The notes: generated from the sequence alone by a model not told the origin. Shown: positions 46,184 through 55,211, counted from the first letter of the stretch. The stretch is DNA of 64,000 nt from CAIWHR01 sp963836265 (GCA_963836265.1 CAWIIO010000003.1:310001-374000); one strand, 5' to 3'. Program-made: numbers and translations.

Positions 46184-48064
46184 ATGGCTGAAAAGAGTCT
46201 TGCGGAAATCGATCTTGGTTCTCTGCTGACAGCGAAGCGCTTCTTCCCCTCGCCGAGCGCGTGGGAAGACCAGGTGCTGTATTTCCTGCTGGTCGATCGC
46301 TTCTCGGACGGCAACGAGAAGGGATACCGCGACCTGAATGGCAGCGTCATCGGCACGGGCACGACCCCGCTCTTCAGACCCGCCGATGCCCTCAACGCGG
46401 TACAGACCGAGGCGGACGCTGCCCGCTGGCGCGACGCCGGTGGCCGCTACGTGGGCGGCACGCTTGCCGGCGTAACCAGCAAACTCGGTTATCTCAGACG
46501 GATGGGCGTGACGGCGCTCTGGCTCAGCCCTATCTTCAAGCAGGTCGCCTTTCACGAGACCTACCACGGCTACGGGATCCAGGACTACCTCCAAGTCAAC
46601 CCTCGGTTTGGCACCGCCGACGACCTCAAGCAGTTGGTGGCCACCGCGCACGCCCAGGGCATGCGCGTCATCCTCGATATCATCCTCAATCACACCGGCG
46701 ACGTCTTCACCTACGCCGCAAACCGCTATCTCAGCACGGACCAGAACGGCCAGCCGTTTCTCGACCCGAGATGGGACGGCAACCTCTACGATGTTCACGG
46801 GTTCAACGACAGCCACGGGAATGCCAGCCTTCCCTTCGCTCGGACCGACCCGTCGAAACCCGCGACGTTCCCCGGGCCCGACGACGCGATCTGGCCGATC
46901 GAGTTCCAGGACCCGGCGACGTTTACCCGCAAGGGTCGCATCGGCAACTTCGATTTCGATCCCGAGTTCCGCGAAGGCGATTTCTTCGACCTGAAGGACG
47001 TGCACCAGGGGGCGGGGCCTGTCGACGCCTACCTGCCATCCGAGGCGTTCAAGCATCAGCTCGATGTCTACAGGTACTGGATGGCGTTCGCCGACCTGGA
47101 CGGCTACCGCGTGGATACCGTCAAGCACATGGACCCCGGTGCGAGCCGGCTGTTGGGATCGGTCATGCACGAGTTCGCAGCGCGGATCGGCAAGGACAAC
47201 TTCTACCTGATCGCCGAGATCACCGGCGGGCGGGCCAATGCCTTCGATACGCTGGGCATCACCGGCCTCGACGCCGCTCTGGGGATCGACGACATCCCGG
47301 ACAAGCTCGAATTCCTGGCCAAGGGCTTCCGTAACCCCGCTGATTACTTCACCCTGTTTCGCAACTCGGAGCTCGTCGGCCAGGGCTCGCACACTTGGTT
47401 CCGGAACAAGGTCGTCACGGTCCTCAACGACCACGACCAGGTCAGCAAGGGGCAGGAAAAGGCCCGGTTCTGTGCCGATAAGGCGAAGGCCGTACTGAGC
47501 GCGCTGGCCGTCAACGTGATGACGCTGGGCATTCCGTGCATCTACTATGGAACGGAACAGTCATTCGACGGCCACGGCACGGGCGACGGGGCCGACAGGT
47601 ACATCCGGGAGTCGATGTTCGGCGGCGAGTTCGGCGCGTTCGCCAGCCGCGGGAGGCACTTCTTCGACGAGAACAGCCCGGTCTACATCGGACTTCAGAA
47701 GATCCTAGGCATTCGCAACACCGATCGGATCTACACGCGGGGTCGCCAGTATCTGCGCCCGATCTCGGGAGACGGGATCGGTTTCGGCCTTCCGGTGATG
47801 CTGGGTGGCCAGATCCTCAGCGTGATAGCTTGGTCGCGACTTCTCGACGATCAGGAATCCGTACTGGCCATCAATACCGACATGGACAATCGCCGATCGG
47901 CGTGGGTTACGATCGACGCCTCACTCCACAAGCCCGACGATACGCTGGCGTGCATCTACTCCACCGACTCCGCGCAGATCGGCCAGACCTTGCCGGTCGA
48001 ACCCAGAAACGGCAGAGCCGTGAGGCTCACCGTGCCAGCGGCCGGGTTCGTCATTTTCGAGTAG
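46184..48064 (+). CDS. GH13 alpha-amylase-family glycoside hydrolase
   Basis: 626-residue enzyme without a signal peptide, so probably cytoplasmic. The (beta/alpha)8 catalytic barrel carries all four conserved regions: I DIILNH (165-170), II GYRVDTVKH with nucleophile D311, III LIAEITG with acid/base E345, and IV VLNDHDQ with transition-state D418. It acts on alpha-glucans or alpha-glucosides; hydrolase versus transferase cannot be told. A C-terminal beta-domain follows (~540-626). The start at 46184 (MAEKSLAEIDLG) is favoured because the upstream in-frame extension is not protein-like. No glycogen or maltose genes are adjacent. Confidence 0.88.
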   Translation: MAEKSLAEIDLGSLLTAKRFFPSPSAWEDQVLYFLLVDRFSDGNEKGYRDLNGSVIGTGTTPLFRPADALNAVQTEADAARWRDAGGRYVGGTLAGVTSKLGYLRRMGVTALWLSPIFKQVAFHETYHGYGIQDYLQVNPRFGTADDLKQLVATAHAQGMRVILDIILNHTGDVFTYAANRYLSTDQNGQPFLDPRWDGNLYDVHGFNDSHGNASLPFARTDPSKPATFPGPDDAIWPIEFQDPATFTRKGRIGNFDFDPEFREGDFFDLKDVHQGAGPVDAYLPSEAFKHQLDVYRYWMAFADLDGYRVDTVKHMDPGASRLLGSVMHEFAARIGKDNFYLIAEITGGRANAFDTLGITGLDAALGIDDIPDKLEFLAKGFRNPADYFTLFRNSELVGQGSHTWFRNKVVTVLNDHDQVSKGQEKARFCADKAKAVLSALAVNVMTLGIPCIYYGTEQSFDGHGTGDGADRYIRESMFGGEFGAFASRGRHFFDENSPVYIGLQKILGIRNTDRIYTRGRQYLRPISGDGIGFGLPVMLGGQILSVIAWSRLLDDQESVLAINTDMDNRRSAWVTIDASLHKPDDTLACIYSTDSAQIGQTLPVEPRNGRAVRLTVPAAGFVIFE

Positions 48065-48140
48065 GGTTGCGATGGTACGTTTGCATGGATGGCATCGCCG
48101 TCGAAACCTCGATGCGGGGATGGCACCGCGGCAGCGGCCA

Positions 48141-48644
48141 TCAGGCATGGAGGGTGAGCCCCATTACCCTGGAAAGATGGTCCACAAGCCCCGCGACATC
48201 ATCGACTCGGAAGCGCGGCAATGGCGCCTCGATAGGCTCGTCGGACACGAGTGCCACGACGTGCTCGTTCTTGGGAAACTGGCATTCGCGCCGGCTCGAT
48301 GGCATGCAGACCTCGATGGTCGGAATCGTCGCCGTCTTGAACCCCTCCACGATTACCACGTCTGCAGGCGCAAGGCGCGCGAGCAACGAATCGAGCGATG
48401 GATCCGGGTCGGCGCCGAACTCGCGCATCAACACTAGGCGCTTGTCACCGACTAGCATGACCTCGCGACAGCCGGCCTCGCGCCACGCGTACGAGGTCTT
48501 CCCAGGCTGATCCATGTCGAAGCCGTCTGGCACGCGCTTAATCGTCGAAACCGACCATCCTTCGAAACGGAAGGCATGAATCAGGTCCTCGACGAACCTG
48601 CTCTTGCCTAGTGCCGATACTCCAATCAGCCCAATGGCCTTCAT
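48141..48644 (-). CDS. mobB: MobB-like GTP-binding protein (molybdopterin cofactor processing)
   Basis: 167-residue protein matching MobB, which helps attach guanine nucleotide to molybdopterin. Walker A is GVSALGKS (8-15), followed by the family segments VSTIKRVPDGFDMDQPGKTS (~32-51), AGCREVMLVGDKRLVLM and DVVIVEGFKTATIPTIEV (~95-112). The last gene of the minus-strand aldehyde-oxidoreductase cluster, although 502 bp of gene-free DNA precede it, so it may have its own promoter. In this setting it probably serves the tungsten/molybdenum cofactor; that is inference. Confidence 0.8.
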   Translation of the reverse strand: MKAIGLIGVSALGKSRFVEDLIHAFRFEGWSVSTIKRVPDGFDMDQPGKTSYAWREAGCREVMLVGDKRLVLMREFGADPDPSLDSLLARLAPADVVIVEGFKTATIPTIEVCMPSSRRECQFPKNEHVVALVSDEPIEAPLPRFRVDDVAGLVDHLSRVMGLTLHA

Positions 48645-49146
48645 AGGGCCGGATGCTGCACGGATGATGGCACGAACATCGAAGTTTGCGAGGTTAGGGC
48701 CAAACGCCCTTGAATATTAGACGGGGGCAGTCCTGAAAACTCGTCGCGTCATTGGACGGAACGCTCTTGACCGAGTTCTGGCGGGCCGTTCACTGAGCGG
48801 TCGGATTCGCGGTGACGCTGACGTCGCAAAACAACGCTCTCGACCCGTAACGAAAGGCGGGATCTAAACAGTGCCCCAAGCGTGCTCGGGAACGCAAACA
48901 CCATGGCCGGCACAAGCGAAATGCGCCATTTGCGGAGCGTCACCGTCACGATCGACGATCACCTTGCCTTCAAGGGGGCACGAAGTCAAACAATACCAAG
49001 GACTACGGGTTTTCGGGAAGGACCGGCAGAGCGCGCCTTTCGCGCCTCGGTGCGACGCACCGCGGGCCTACGTGCGAATGGGTGACCGGCCGCGCGCCGA
49101 GAATGCGGACAGCAGCGGCCACGCTGGGGCGGATGAACGCGTGCGG
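48645..49146. other. Gene-free stretch between mobB and the AOR-cluster small gene
   Basis: Reading frames here on both strands are short and not protein-like. On the minus strand it would be the promoter/leader region of mobB; a TAATAT occurs near 48713-48718 but without a matching -35 box. No repeat or stable hairpin was recognised. Confidence 0.5.
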
Positions 49147-49440
49147 CTAGCCTCCACCGCGCCTGGTGTACAAGTCGAAATGGGCGAGGAAATCGTCGCG
49201 TGTCAGTTCGTCCAGGCCGTGGAAACAGAAGGTGACGCCAAGCACGGGCAGTGCAATCAGCCCTATGCGCCGTGGTGGCCTCTCTTCGATTGAGATCCGA
49301 ACGCGGCCACCGTGGGTCGTAACCGTCACCACCTCCCCGTCGATCTGGAATGGGGCCCGACGGGTCGCGCCGGGCAGCCACGATATGAATTCGGCCCGCG
49401 TGCAGCCCATCTCACGATGCAGCTGAAACACGTCCGCCAT
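49147..49440 (-). CDS. Small conserved protein of the AOR cluster
   Basis: 97-residue soluble protein. Notable parts: EMGCTRAEFISWLPGATRRA (~9-28), a beta-rich middle (GEVVTVTTHGGRVRISIEER) and FCFHGLDELTRDDFLAHFDL near the end. Not assigned to a named family by me. It starts 5 bp after the MoaD-like gene and is clearly in the same operon, so a role in cofactor or enzyme maturation is plausible. The start MADVFQLHREMGC was chosen as the first ATG after the upstream stop. Confidence 0.65.
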   Translation of the reverse strand: MADVFQLHREMGCTRAEFISWLPGATRRAPFQIDGEVVTVTTHGGRVRISIEERPPRRIGLIALPVLGVTFCFHGLDELTRDDFLAHFDLYTRRGGG

Positions 49441-49445
49441 GCCGC

Positions 49446-49712
49446 CTAGCCGCCCGCGATGGGAGGCCACACGGCCATTTCGTCTCCGAGGCGCAACAGC
49501 CGCGTAGCGCGCGCGTCGCGTGGGATGAAGACGCCATTCACCAACACAAGGTGGGCCATCGCCGGCGGCAGATTGAATTGCTCGATTACGGCCTGCACGG
49601 TCGCCGTTTCGGCGACGTCAACCGCAAGCTGGTTATACACGCGCGCCCTGCCGTTGAGTTCCTGCGGCAGATAGTCGCCAAGCGTGGCGAAAAGCTTGAG
49701 GGTGATCTCCAC
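49446..49712 (-). CDS. MoaD/ThiS-family sulfur-carrier protein of the AOR cluster
   Basis: 88-residue ubiquitin-fold protein beginning EITLKLFATLGDYLPQELNG and ending in ...WPPIAGG. The C-terminal Gly-Gly is what MoaD-type carriers need for thiocarboxylate formation and sulfur transfer to molybdopterin. The middle LVLVNGVFIPRDARATRLL is typical of AOR-associated MoaD variants. The GTG start at 49712 is supported by a GGAGG ribosome site ~13 bases upstream; longer starts would overlap the upstream FAD gene. It probably builds the tungsten pterin for the oxidoreductase encoded in the same operon. Confidence 0.8.
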   Translation of the reverse strand: MEITLKLFATLGDYLPQELNGRARVYNQLAVDVAETATVQAVIEQFNLPPAMAHLVLVNGVFIPRDARATRLLRLGDEMAVWPPIAGG

Positions 49713-49737
49713 AGCCGAGCTTTGCCTCCGTCGTCCC

Positions 49738-51000
49738 TCAGGCGACGTTCGATCCCCTTGCATGCTGCGCCTGCGCGCTGGAAAGATACGCCTGTGGAAG
49801 CTGCAACGGGTCGCGCAGCAGACGGTCCTTCCACGCGCCGAGCCTGGTGCGCGATTGCGTAAGCCCGCGCAGAATACCGACATGCTCGGTCAGACCGATC
49901 GCATTCGAACCGATCAAAACATCTCCCTCGAACTCCAGGCGAATGTACCGGAAGTTGGCGTCGTCGGTTAGCTCGGCGTGTTCGCCCCCGGGCACTCCTT
50001 CCCATCGTCCGAATGAGGTCGAGATGAGCCCCAGCGTGTCGAGCACGTTGATCTGCGTGACTCCACGCAACTGGGTTCGTTTCCCGGCCATGTTCATTCC
50101 GGCGATATATGCTTGATCGGCAGCGTTCGGCTGAATGGCACTGACGATCGTCTTGCCGGTAACCGCGTCGAACGCTTCGGCGCAATCACCCGCTGCGTAG
50201 ACTCCTTCGCTGTTGGTCTGCAGGCGTTCGTCGGTCAGAACGCCCTGAAGACACAGGATGCCGGAGTTCTCGAGAAACCCGATATTCGGTTGGACCCCCG
50301 TCGCGGATATCACCAGATCCACCGGCAACTGCTTGCCGTTGGACAGCCGGACGGTAAGGGGTGTCCCGGGGTGGATGGCTTCCACTCGCGTCGATGTGTA
50401 GACGGTTATTCCCTTCTTCTCGACCCAGCGTTTGATCATGCCGCCGGCCCCTTCGCCCATCATGCGTGGCACCATGCGATCGCCCATTTCCACGACGGTA
50501 AGTTCCACGTCGCGGGCGGCGATGGCTTCCATGATGATGCAGCCGATGAAACCCGCTCCCATCTGCAGCACGCGTGCTCCGGGTTTGGCAAGCGCCATGA
50601 TCTTCCGCGCATCGGCGAGCGTCCAGCAAGGATGCACGCCAGGCAGGTCCATGCCGCGGATCGGGGGGCGAACGGGGGTCGCTCCCGTAGCGATCAGCAG
50701 GCGATCGAATGGAAGAACCGTCCCGTCATCGAGCTGCACGTGGTGCGTGTCCACGTCGACCGTGCGCGCCCGTCCCGCAAGCATCTGAAGGCGTTGCCGT
50801 GCGAAATGCTCCTTGTCTTTGCGCAGATAAGTTCCCTCCTCGCCGATGTCGCCCATCAGCAGATACGGAATCGCCATGCGCGAATAGGGCGGTTCGGGCT
50901 CGTCGCCGACGATCACGATGTCGTCTTCGGGTCGCTGCTTGCGAATCGTTTCGGCCGCGATGACACCAGCGGGTCCGTTACCGAGAATGACGTGTTTCAC
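49738..51000 (-). CDS. aorC: FAD-dependent NAD(P)H oxidoreductase subunit of the AOR (AorC-like)
   Basis: 420-residue pyridine nucleotide-disulfide-type oxidoreductase. FAD site: VILGNGPAGVIAAETIRK (~4-21). NAD(P)H site: VLQMGAGFIGCIIMEAIAA (~148-166). Second FAD motif: GVYAAGDCAEAFD (~269-281). No redox-active CxxxxC is seen. In Aromatoleum-type aldehyde oxidoreductases the FAD subunit AorC lets the enzyme use NAD+; the position directly after aorB fits this. It is clearly related to the FAD protein encoded at 53958-55211 (same order of motifs, e.g. PYSRMAIPY and 'INVLDTLGLIS'/'MNVLDTVGLLS'). Confidence 0.85.
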   Translation of the reverse strand: MKHVILGNGPAGVIAAETIRKQRPEDDIVIVGDEPEPPYSRMAIPYLLMGDIGEEGTYLRKDKEHFARQRLQMLAGRARTVDVDTHHVQLDDGTVLPFDRLLIATGATPVRPPIRGMDLPGVHPCWTLADARKIMALAKPGARVLQMGAGFIGCIIMEAIAARDVELTVVEMGDRMVPRMMGEGAGGMIKRWVEKKGITVYTSTRVEAIHPGTPLTVRLSNGKQLPVDLVISATGVQPNIGFLENSGILCLQGVLTDERLQTNSEGVYAAGDCAEAFDAVTGKTIVSAIQPNAADQAYIAGMNMAGKRTQLRGVTQINVLDTLGLISTSFGRWEGVPGGEHAELTDDANFRYIRLEFEGDVLIGSNAIGLTEHVGILRGLTQSRTRLGAWKDRLLRDPLQLPQAYLSSAQAQHARGSNVA

Positions 51001-51084
51001 GAGGATCTCTCCACGAGCAAAAAGGGCGGTTCACTAGGAACCGCCCAAGTCCGAACATTCGCGACGCGGCGCGCTCGTCTCGGC

Positions 51085-52932
51085 TTACAAGCTGAGGCGG
51101 GCTCGGGTGTCCGGTTTTAGCTCTCCCTTGTCGTCCCAGCCGCGAAGCTGGTAGTACTCCGGCAGCATCTTGTCCAGGCCGTTGACGAGCCCCTTGGCCG
51201 GCCCGGTCTTCGCCGCCTCGGTAAGCAATCGCTTCGGCAGCGTGTCGTCCTTGTAGGTGAACCCGGCGCGATTGTTGAAGTCGCGCTCCATGTTCCAGAT
51301 GCGCTCGCCGATCAGGCCCAGCTCCTCGAGCGTGAACTCTTCCGTGCAGGCCGCAGCGAGTTGCGGCTGGACATCGGCAAGCGTCCACGCGAAGCTGGTG
51401 AATAGACAGATGCCGGCCGAATCGAAGACGGCCGTGGCGTCCTGGAAGGCCTTGACCAGCCCGGCCTTGCCCTCGGTGACGAGCGGATCAGTCTTCACCG
51501 GGATCCCAAGGACCTCGGAGGCTACCGTGTAACCGCGCAAATGGCAGGCACCGCGGTTGGCCGTGGCATAGGCGAGGCCCATGCCCTGGATGCCGCGCGA
51601 GTCGTAGGCGGGGAACTCTTGACCTTTGACGCTCATCGACAAATCCGGATGACCGTACTTGGCGGCGAGCCGCTTCGAGCCCTGCGCGATCTCTTTGCCG
51701 AAGCCCTCCCCTCGGGCGGTGATCTCCGCGAAATAGGTGAGCGCCTTGGCTGAACCGAACGGAGCTTCGATGCCCAACTGCTCCTTCTTCAGCACGCCCA
51801 TCTCGTAGAGCTCCATGACGGCCCCAACCGTGGCACCGAAGGAGATCGGATCGAAGCCATCCTCGTTGCAAATGAAGTTGGCATAGGTCAGCGCTTCGAG
51901 ATCGTTGACGCCGTTGGCTGCGCCCAGCGCCCAGGCCGCTTCGTATTCGAGGCCGCCCGATGCGCCCCAGTATTTCGGCTTGTTGACCACCGTGTAGTGG
52001 GTCTCGTCGATCTTCGAGACGCGGCCGCATGCGATCGTGCAGCCGAAGCACGCCTGATTGGTGACGAGATTCGCTTTGCCGTCGCTCTTGCGCGGCTCGT
52101 GCATCGCCTCGGCGGAGATGTCCCTTGCGCCCTCGAACTGCACATCCCGATGGTTACGCGTCGGCAACGCGCCGATTTCGTTGATCACGTTCATCAGCAC
52201 TTGCGTACCGAACTTGGGCAAGCCCTGCCCGGTCACCGCGTGGTCGGCCAACACCTTCTTGGCGGCCGTGGCTGCCTTCATGAAGCCCTTGGGATCGCGG
52301 ATATTGCCCACTCCCTTGGTGCCGCGCACAGCAATCGCCTTGAGATTCTTGCTGCCCATCACCGTGCCCACCCCTGAGCGTCCCGCGGCCCGGTGCAGGT
52401 CGTTGATCACGCCGGCATACAGGCAGCCGTTTTCTCCGGCGCGCCCAATGGAACTGACGCGGATCTGTGGATCGTGATGCTTTGCCTTGAGGGCAGGCTC
52501 GGTCTCCCACACCGACTTGCCCCAAAGCCAGCCGGCGTCGAGCAATTGCGCAGTGTCGTTCTCGATGAGCAGATAGACGGGCTTGGGTGCCTTGCCTTCG
52601 AAGATGATCATGTCCCAGCCTGCCATCTTGAGTTCGGCGCCCCAATAACCTCCCGAGTTCGAACAGGCAATCGCGCCCGTGAGCGCGCCCTTGGTAATGA
52701 CCGAATAGCGCCCGCCCGTTGAAGCCATCGTTCCGGTGAGCGGACCCGTGGCCCAGATGATCTTGTTTTCAGGCGACAGCGGATCGACCTTCGGATCGAC
52801 TTCCTCGGTGAAGTATTTGGTCGCCAGGCCCCGTTGACCAATGTAATCACGTGCCCATTTCATGTTCAGGGGCTCCGCGATGCAGGTTCCCTCGGCAAGA
52901 TTGACGCGCAGGATCTTTCCAGTCCAGGCCAT
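51085..52932 (-). CDS. aorB: Aldehyde:ferredoxin oxidoreductase catalytic subunit (AorB-like)
   Basis: 615-residue tungsten (or molybdenum) pterin enzyme oxidising aldehydes to acids. It begins MAWTGKILRVNLAEGT as usual. Cofactor-binding stretches include GPLTGTMASTGGRYSVITKG (~63-82) and HRAAGRSGVGTVMGSKNLKA (~180-199). The [4Fe-4S] ligands are C295, C298 and C302 (ACFGCTIACG) and C509 (SAGICLF). The GACHLRGYTV segment near 461-470 belongs to the second pterin site. The length and gene order (aorA, aorB, aorC, moaD) match the Aromatoleum-type NAD-linked AOR. A GGAGGAGG ribosome site precedes the ATG. Confidence 0.93.
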   Translation of the reverse strand: MAWTGKILRVNLAEGTCIAEPLNMKWARDYIGQRGLATKYFTEEVDPKVDPLSPENKIIWATGPLTGTMASTGGRYSVITKGALTGAIACSNSGGYWGAELKMAGWDMIIFEGKAPKPVYLLIENDTAQLLDAGWLWGKSVWETEPALKAKHHDPQIRVSSIGRAGENGCLYAGVINDLHRAAGRSGVGTVMGSKNLKAIAVRGTKGVGNIRDPKGFMKAATAAKKVLADHAVTGQGLPKFGTQVLMNVINEIGALPTRNHRDVQFEGARDISAEAMHEPRKSDGKANLVTNQACFGCTIACGRVSKIDETHYTVVNKPKYWGASGGLEYEAAWALGAANGVNDLEALTYANFICNEDGFDPISFGATVGAVMELYEMGVLKKEQLGIEAPFGSAKALTYFAEITARGEGFGKEIAQGSKRLAAKYGHPDLSMSVKGQEFPAYDSRGIQGMGLAYATANRGACHLRGYTVASEVLGIPVKTDPLVTEGKAGLVKAFQDATAVFDSAGICLFTSFAWTLADVQPQLAAACTEEFTLEELGLIGERIWNMERDFNNRAGFTYKDDTLPKRLLTEAAKTGPAKGLVNGLDKMLPEYYQLRGWDDKGELKPDTRARLSL

Positions 52933-52946
52933 GATCGTCCTCCTCC

Positions 52947-53420
52947 TTACGCGCGAGGCTGGTTGCCGACTTTGTTCGCCCACAGTTTCATGCGCTCGAG
53001 TCCGGTCCAGTCGGCGTCGACATAGGTGATGGCACCGGTCGGGCAGGCCGTGGCGCAGGCGGGATCGCCGCCGCAGAGGTCGCACTTCTGCACCTTCCCG
53101 GTGTCTTGCACATAATTGATCGTCCCGAAGGGACAAGCGATCGTGCATACCTTGCAGCCCACGCACACATCGTCGTGCACGACCTTGGCGCCGGTTGCTA
53201 GATCTATCTTGATCGCGTCAACCGGACACGCATGCAGGCACCAAGCCTCATCGCACTGGGTGCAGGTATAGGGAACCTTCCTCCCGGAATGGTCGAAGTC
53301 GAAGATCTTGATGCGCGACTTCGCGGGATTGAATACACCGTAGTTCTCGTAGCTACACGCCATTTCGCACTGCAGACAGCCCGTACATTTGTCGGCGTTG
53401 ATATAGAGGGACTTTTGCAC
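52947..53420 (-). CDS. aorA: Four-cluster ferredoxin subunit of the AOR (AorA-like)
   Basis: 157-residue electron-transfer subunit with sixteen cysteines in four [4Fe-4S] motifs: CTGCLQCEMAC (12-22), CTQCDEAWCLHAC, CVGCKVCTIAC and CDLCGGDPACATAC. The start is decided by an AGGAGG ribosome site followed by AAAC and then GTG at 53420; an ATG 21 bases further upstream would place the ribosome site inside the coding region. It ends 14 bp before aorB, with which it forms the enzyme's electron-transfer core. This DmsB/HycB-like family is shared with other oxidoreductases, but context fixes the role. Confidence 0.9.
   Translation of the reverse strand: MQKSLYINADKCTGCLQCEMACSYENYGVFNPAKSRIKIFDFDHSGRKVPYTCTQCDEAWCLHACPVDAIKIDLATGAKVVHDDVCVGCKVCTIACPFGTINYVQDTGKVQKCDLCGGDPACATACPTGAITYVDADWTGLERMKLWANKVGNQPRA
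53408..53420 (-). promoter_or_regulatory. aorA ribosome-binding site end and GTG start
   Basis: On the minus strand AGGAGG is followed by AAAC and GTG (the GTG is 53420-53418; the AGGAGG lies just upstream on that strand, 53430-53425). This near-perfect Shine-Dalgarno decides in favour of the GTG over the upstream ATG at 53441. Confidence 0.6.
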
Positions 53421-53430
53421 GTTTCCTCCT

Positions 53431-53957
53431 GGAATGCTCAATCGCGCTGCGTTTCAATCCTGCAAGTGCAATAGTCAAGATCGAACATCGACCCGACGTC
53501 TTCAACATTGCGGAGTGGAGGACCCCCTTAGGCTTGATGCGACAGCCCATGTAGGAAGTCGGCTGGGTGGGCCCAGCATGATGTCTACTCACAAAAGCGA
53601 CTGCGACGACGTTACCCCCGGGCGCAGCATCCGTCAATAGAGCGAGCGATCCCGGCTTCCGGGCAGTCGGGATCGGCCATTTGGCGACGACGTGGCTGCC
53701 TCCGGCGGCACCCTTCGCGAAGGTCATGCGCCGTTTTTGTCCCCGTGAGCGGAGGGTGATGACCCTGATGTTCGCGATGTTCGCATCCGCCCAGACGCCA
53801 TGTGGCATGCCGTGGTCGGGGTGCCCACTATCCTTAGCAACCGCAAAGGTCGCCTGCCGAGCTTCCACCGATGGCACAGATCGGCGTTGCCATCCTGCGG
53901 GTGATGAGCTTGAGGAAGCGACCACCGGTGGCTGACGAGGGCCGTCCGGCTCGCACC
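53431..53957. other. Gene-free stretch between the second FAD gene and aorA
   Basis: About 520 bp without a convincing gene. It probably holds the aorAB promoter on the minus strand; a TTGACT near 53474-53479 (minus strand) is a possible -35 box but no good -10 matches. A minus-strand frame around 53640-53930 reads as protein-like sequence (e.g. HGMPHGVWADANIANIRVIT) but has no family match, start or ribosome site. Confidence 0.45.
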
Positions 53958-55211
53958 TCAGCTCGGATTGCGAGTCAGCTCGACGAATGCCTCCATCAGT
54001 AGGTTCGGGTCCTTCATCAGCTTTTCCTTCCAGGGTCCGAGGTGGCGCCGGGTCTGAATCAAGCCGCGGATGGCGCCGACGTGATCGATTCGGCCGATGC
54101 TGATGGCGCCGACGAGCACATCGCCATCGAAACAGAGTCGTTTGTAGTGGAAGTGTTCGGCGTCGACGCTCTCTGTCGTATCGCCGCCTTCGCGACCCTG
54201 CCACAGGCCGAAGGTGTACGAGAGCAGGCCGACGGTATCGAGCACGTTCATTGAGAGGCTGCCGCGGTAGGGCACGTTCTTGCCCGCCATGTTGAGGCCG
54301 GCTGCGCGACCATGTTCGGTGGCGGTCGGCTGCAGCGCGTGAACGATCCACTCGCCCGTCGAGAAGTCGCGGCCCTGGGCTACGTCGCCGGCGGCGTAGA
54401 TGCAGGGAACCGTGGTCTCCATGCGGTCGTTGATGACGATTCCCTGGTCGATCTCAGCTCCGGTGCCTTCGAGGAAGGCGACGTTGGGTCGCACGCCAGT
54501 GGCGAGGATGACCAAGTCGGCATCGAAGTCCTGCGTGTCCATGACCACCCGCGGACCAGGTTCAATGCGCTCGATGCGCCCCTTTGTAATGACGTTCACG
54601 CCCTGACCCTCGAGCCAGCGCTGCAACAGCGCGCTGCCGGTCGGCGTCATCATCGAGCGCAGGATCTGGCCGACGCGGCCGGCGATGACGGTCAGTTGCG
54701 CACCACTTTCCACCAGCGACTTCATGCATACGCCGGCGACGAAGCCGGCGCCGACCAGCACCACCCGGGCACCGGGTTGCAGCTTGGCAGCGATGATGCG
54801 GGCATCCTCAAGTGTCCAGCAGGTGACCACCCCGGGCAGGTCGGTGCCGGGGACCGGCGGCAGTACTGGCGAGGAGCCGGTGGCCACCAGCAGCCTGTCA
54901 TACGCGAGCTTAGTGCCGTCATCGAGATCGACCATGCCGCCGCTGGCCCCAGCATGAACCTTGACGGCCCTGTTGTTGCGGTAGCGGATGCGAAGGCTGG
55001 CAAAGTGGTCGGCGGTCTTGCGCGACCGGGCACCCTGTTCGTCGATGCGGCCGCTCAGGATATAAGGGATAGCCATGCGCGAATAGGGCTCACCCGGCTC
55101 ACCGCTGACCAGCGTGATTTCGCCGTCTCGATCCTCCTGGCGGATGACCTCTGCAGCCTGGACGCCGGCCGGGCCGGCACCGATCAGCACGTATTTCAAG
55201 CGGTTCCTCAC
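53958..55211 (-). CDS. Second FAD-dependent NAD(P)H oxidoreductase of the AOR cluster
   Basis: 417-residue paralogue of the AorC-like protein. FAD site VLIGAGPAGVQAAEVIRQ (~8-25), NAD(P)H site VVLVGAGFVAGVCMKSLVES (~154-173), second FAD motif CIYAAGDVAQGRDF (~279-292). It shares PYSRMAIPYILSGRIDEQG, RPNVAFLEG and NVLDTVGLLSYTFGLWQGRE with its neighbour. It lies upstream of aorA, separated by a ~530-bp gap, so it may be transcribed apart. It could be an alternative NAD(P)H or ferredoxin-coupling subunit for the AOR; having two such subunits is unusual. The ATG at 55211 is the likely start. Confidence 0.85.
   Translation of the reverse strand: MRNRLKYVLIGAGPAGVQAAEVIRQEDRDGEITLVSGEPGEPYSRMAIPYILSGRIDEQGARSRKTADHFASLRIRYRNNRAVKVHAGASGGMVDLDDGTKLAYDRLLVATGSSPVLPPVPGTDLPGVVTCWTLEDARIIAAKLQPGARVVLVGAGFVAGVCMKSLVESGAQLTVIAGRVGQILRSMMTPTGSALLQRWLEGQGVNVITKGRIERIEPGPRVVMDTQDFDADLVILATGVRPNVAFLEGTGAEIDQGIVINDRMETTVPCIYAAGDVAQGRDFSTGEWIVHALQPTATEHGRAAGLNMAGKNVPYRGSLSMNVLDTVGLLSYTFGLWQGREGGDTTESVDAEHFHYKRLCFDGDVLVGAISIGRIDHVGAIRGLIQTRRHLGPWKEKLMKDPNLLMEAFVELTRNPS

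Noticed and set aside
48871..49293. A 140-residue plus-strand frame next to the AOR-cluster small gene
   Set aside because: Low-complexity and partly antisense to the supported minus-strand gene; no ribosome site.
53353..54351. A 332-residue minus-strand frame across the aorA leader and the FAD gene
   Set aside because: Overlaps the FAD gene in another frame; only a short middle part looks non-random and has no start or ribosome site.
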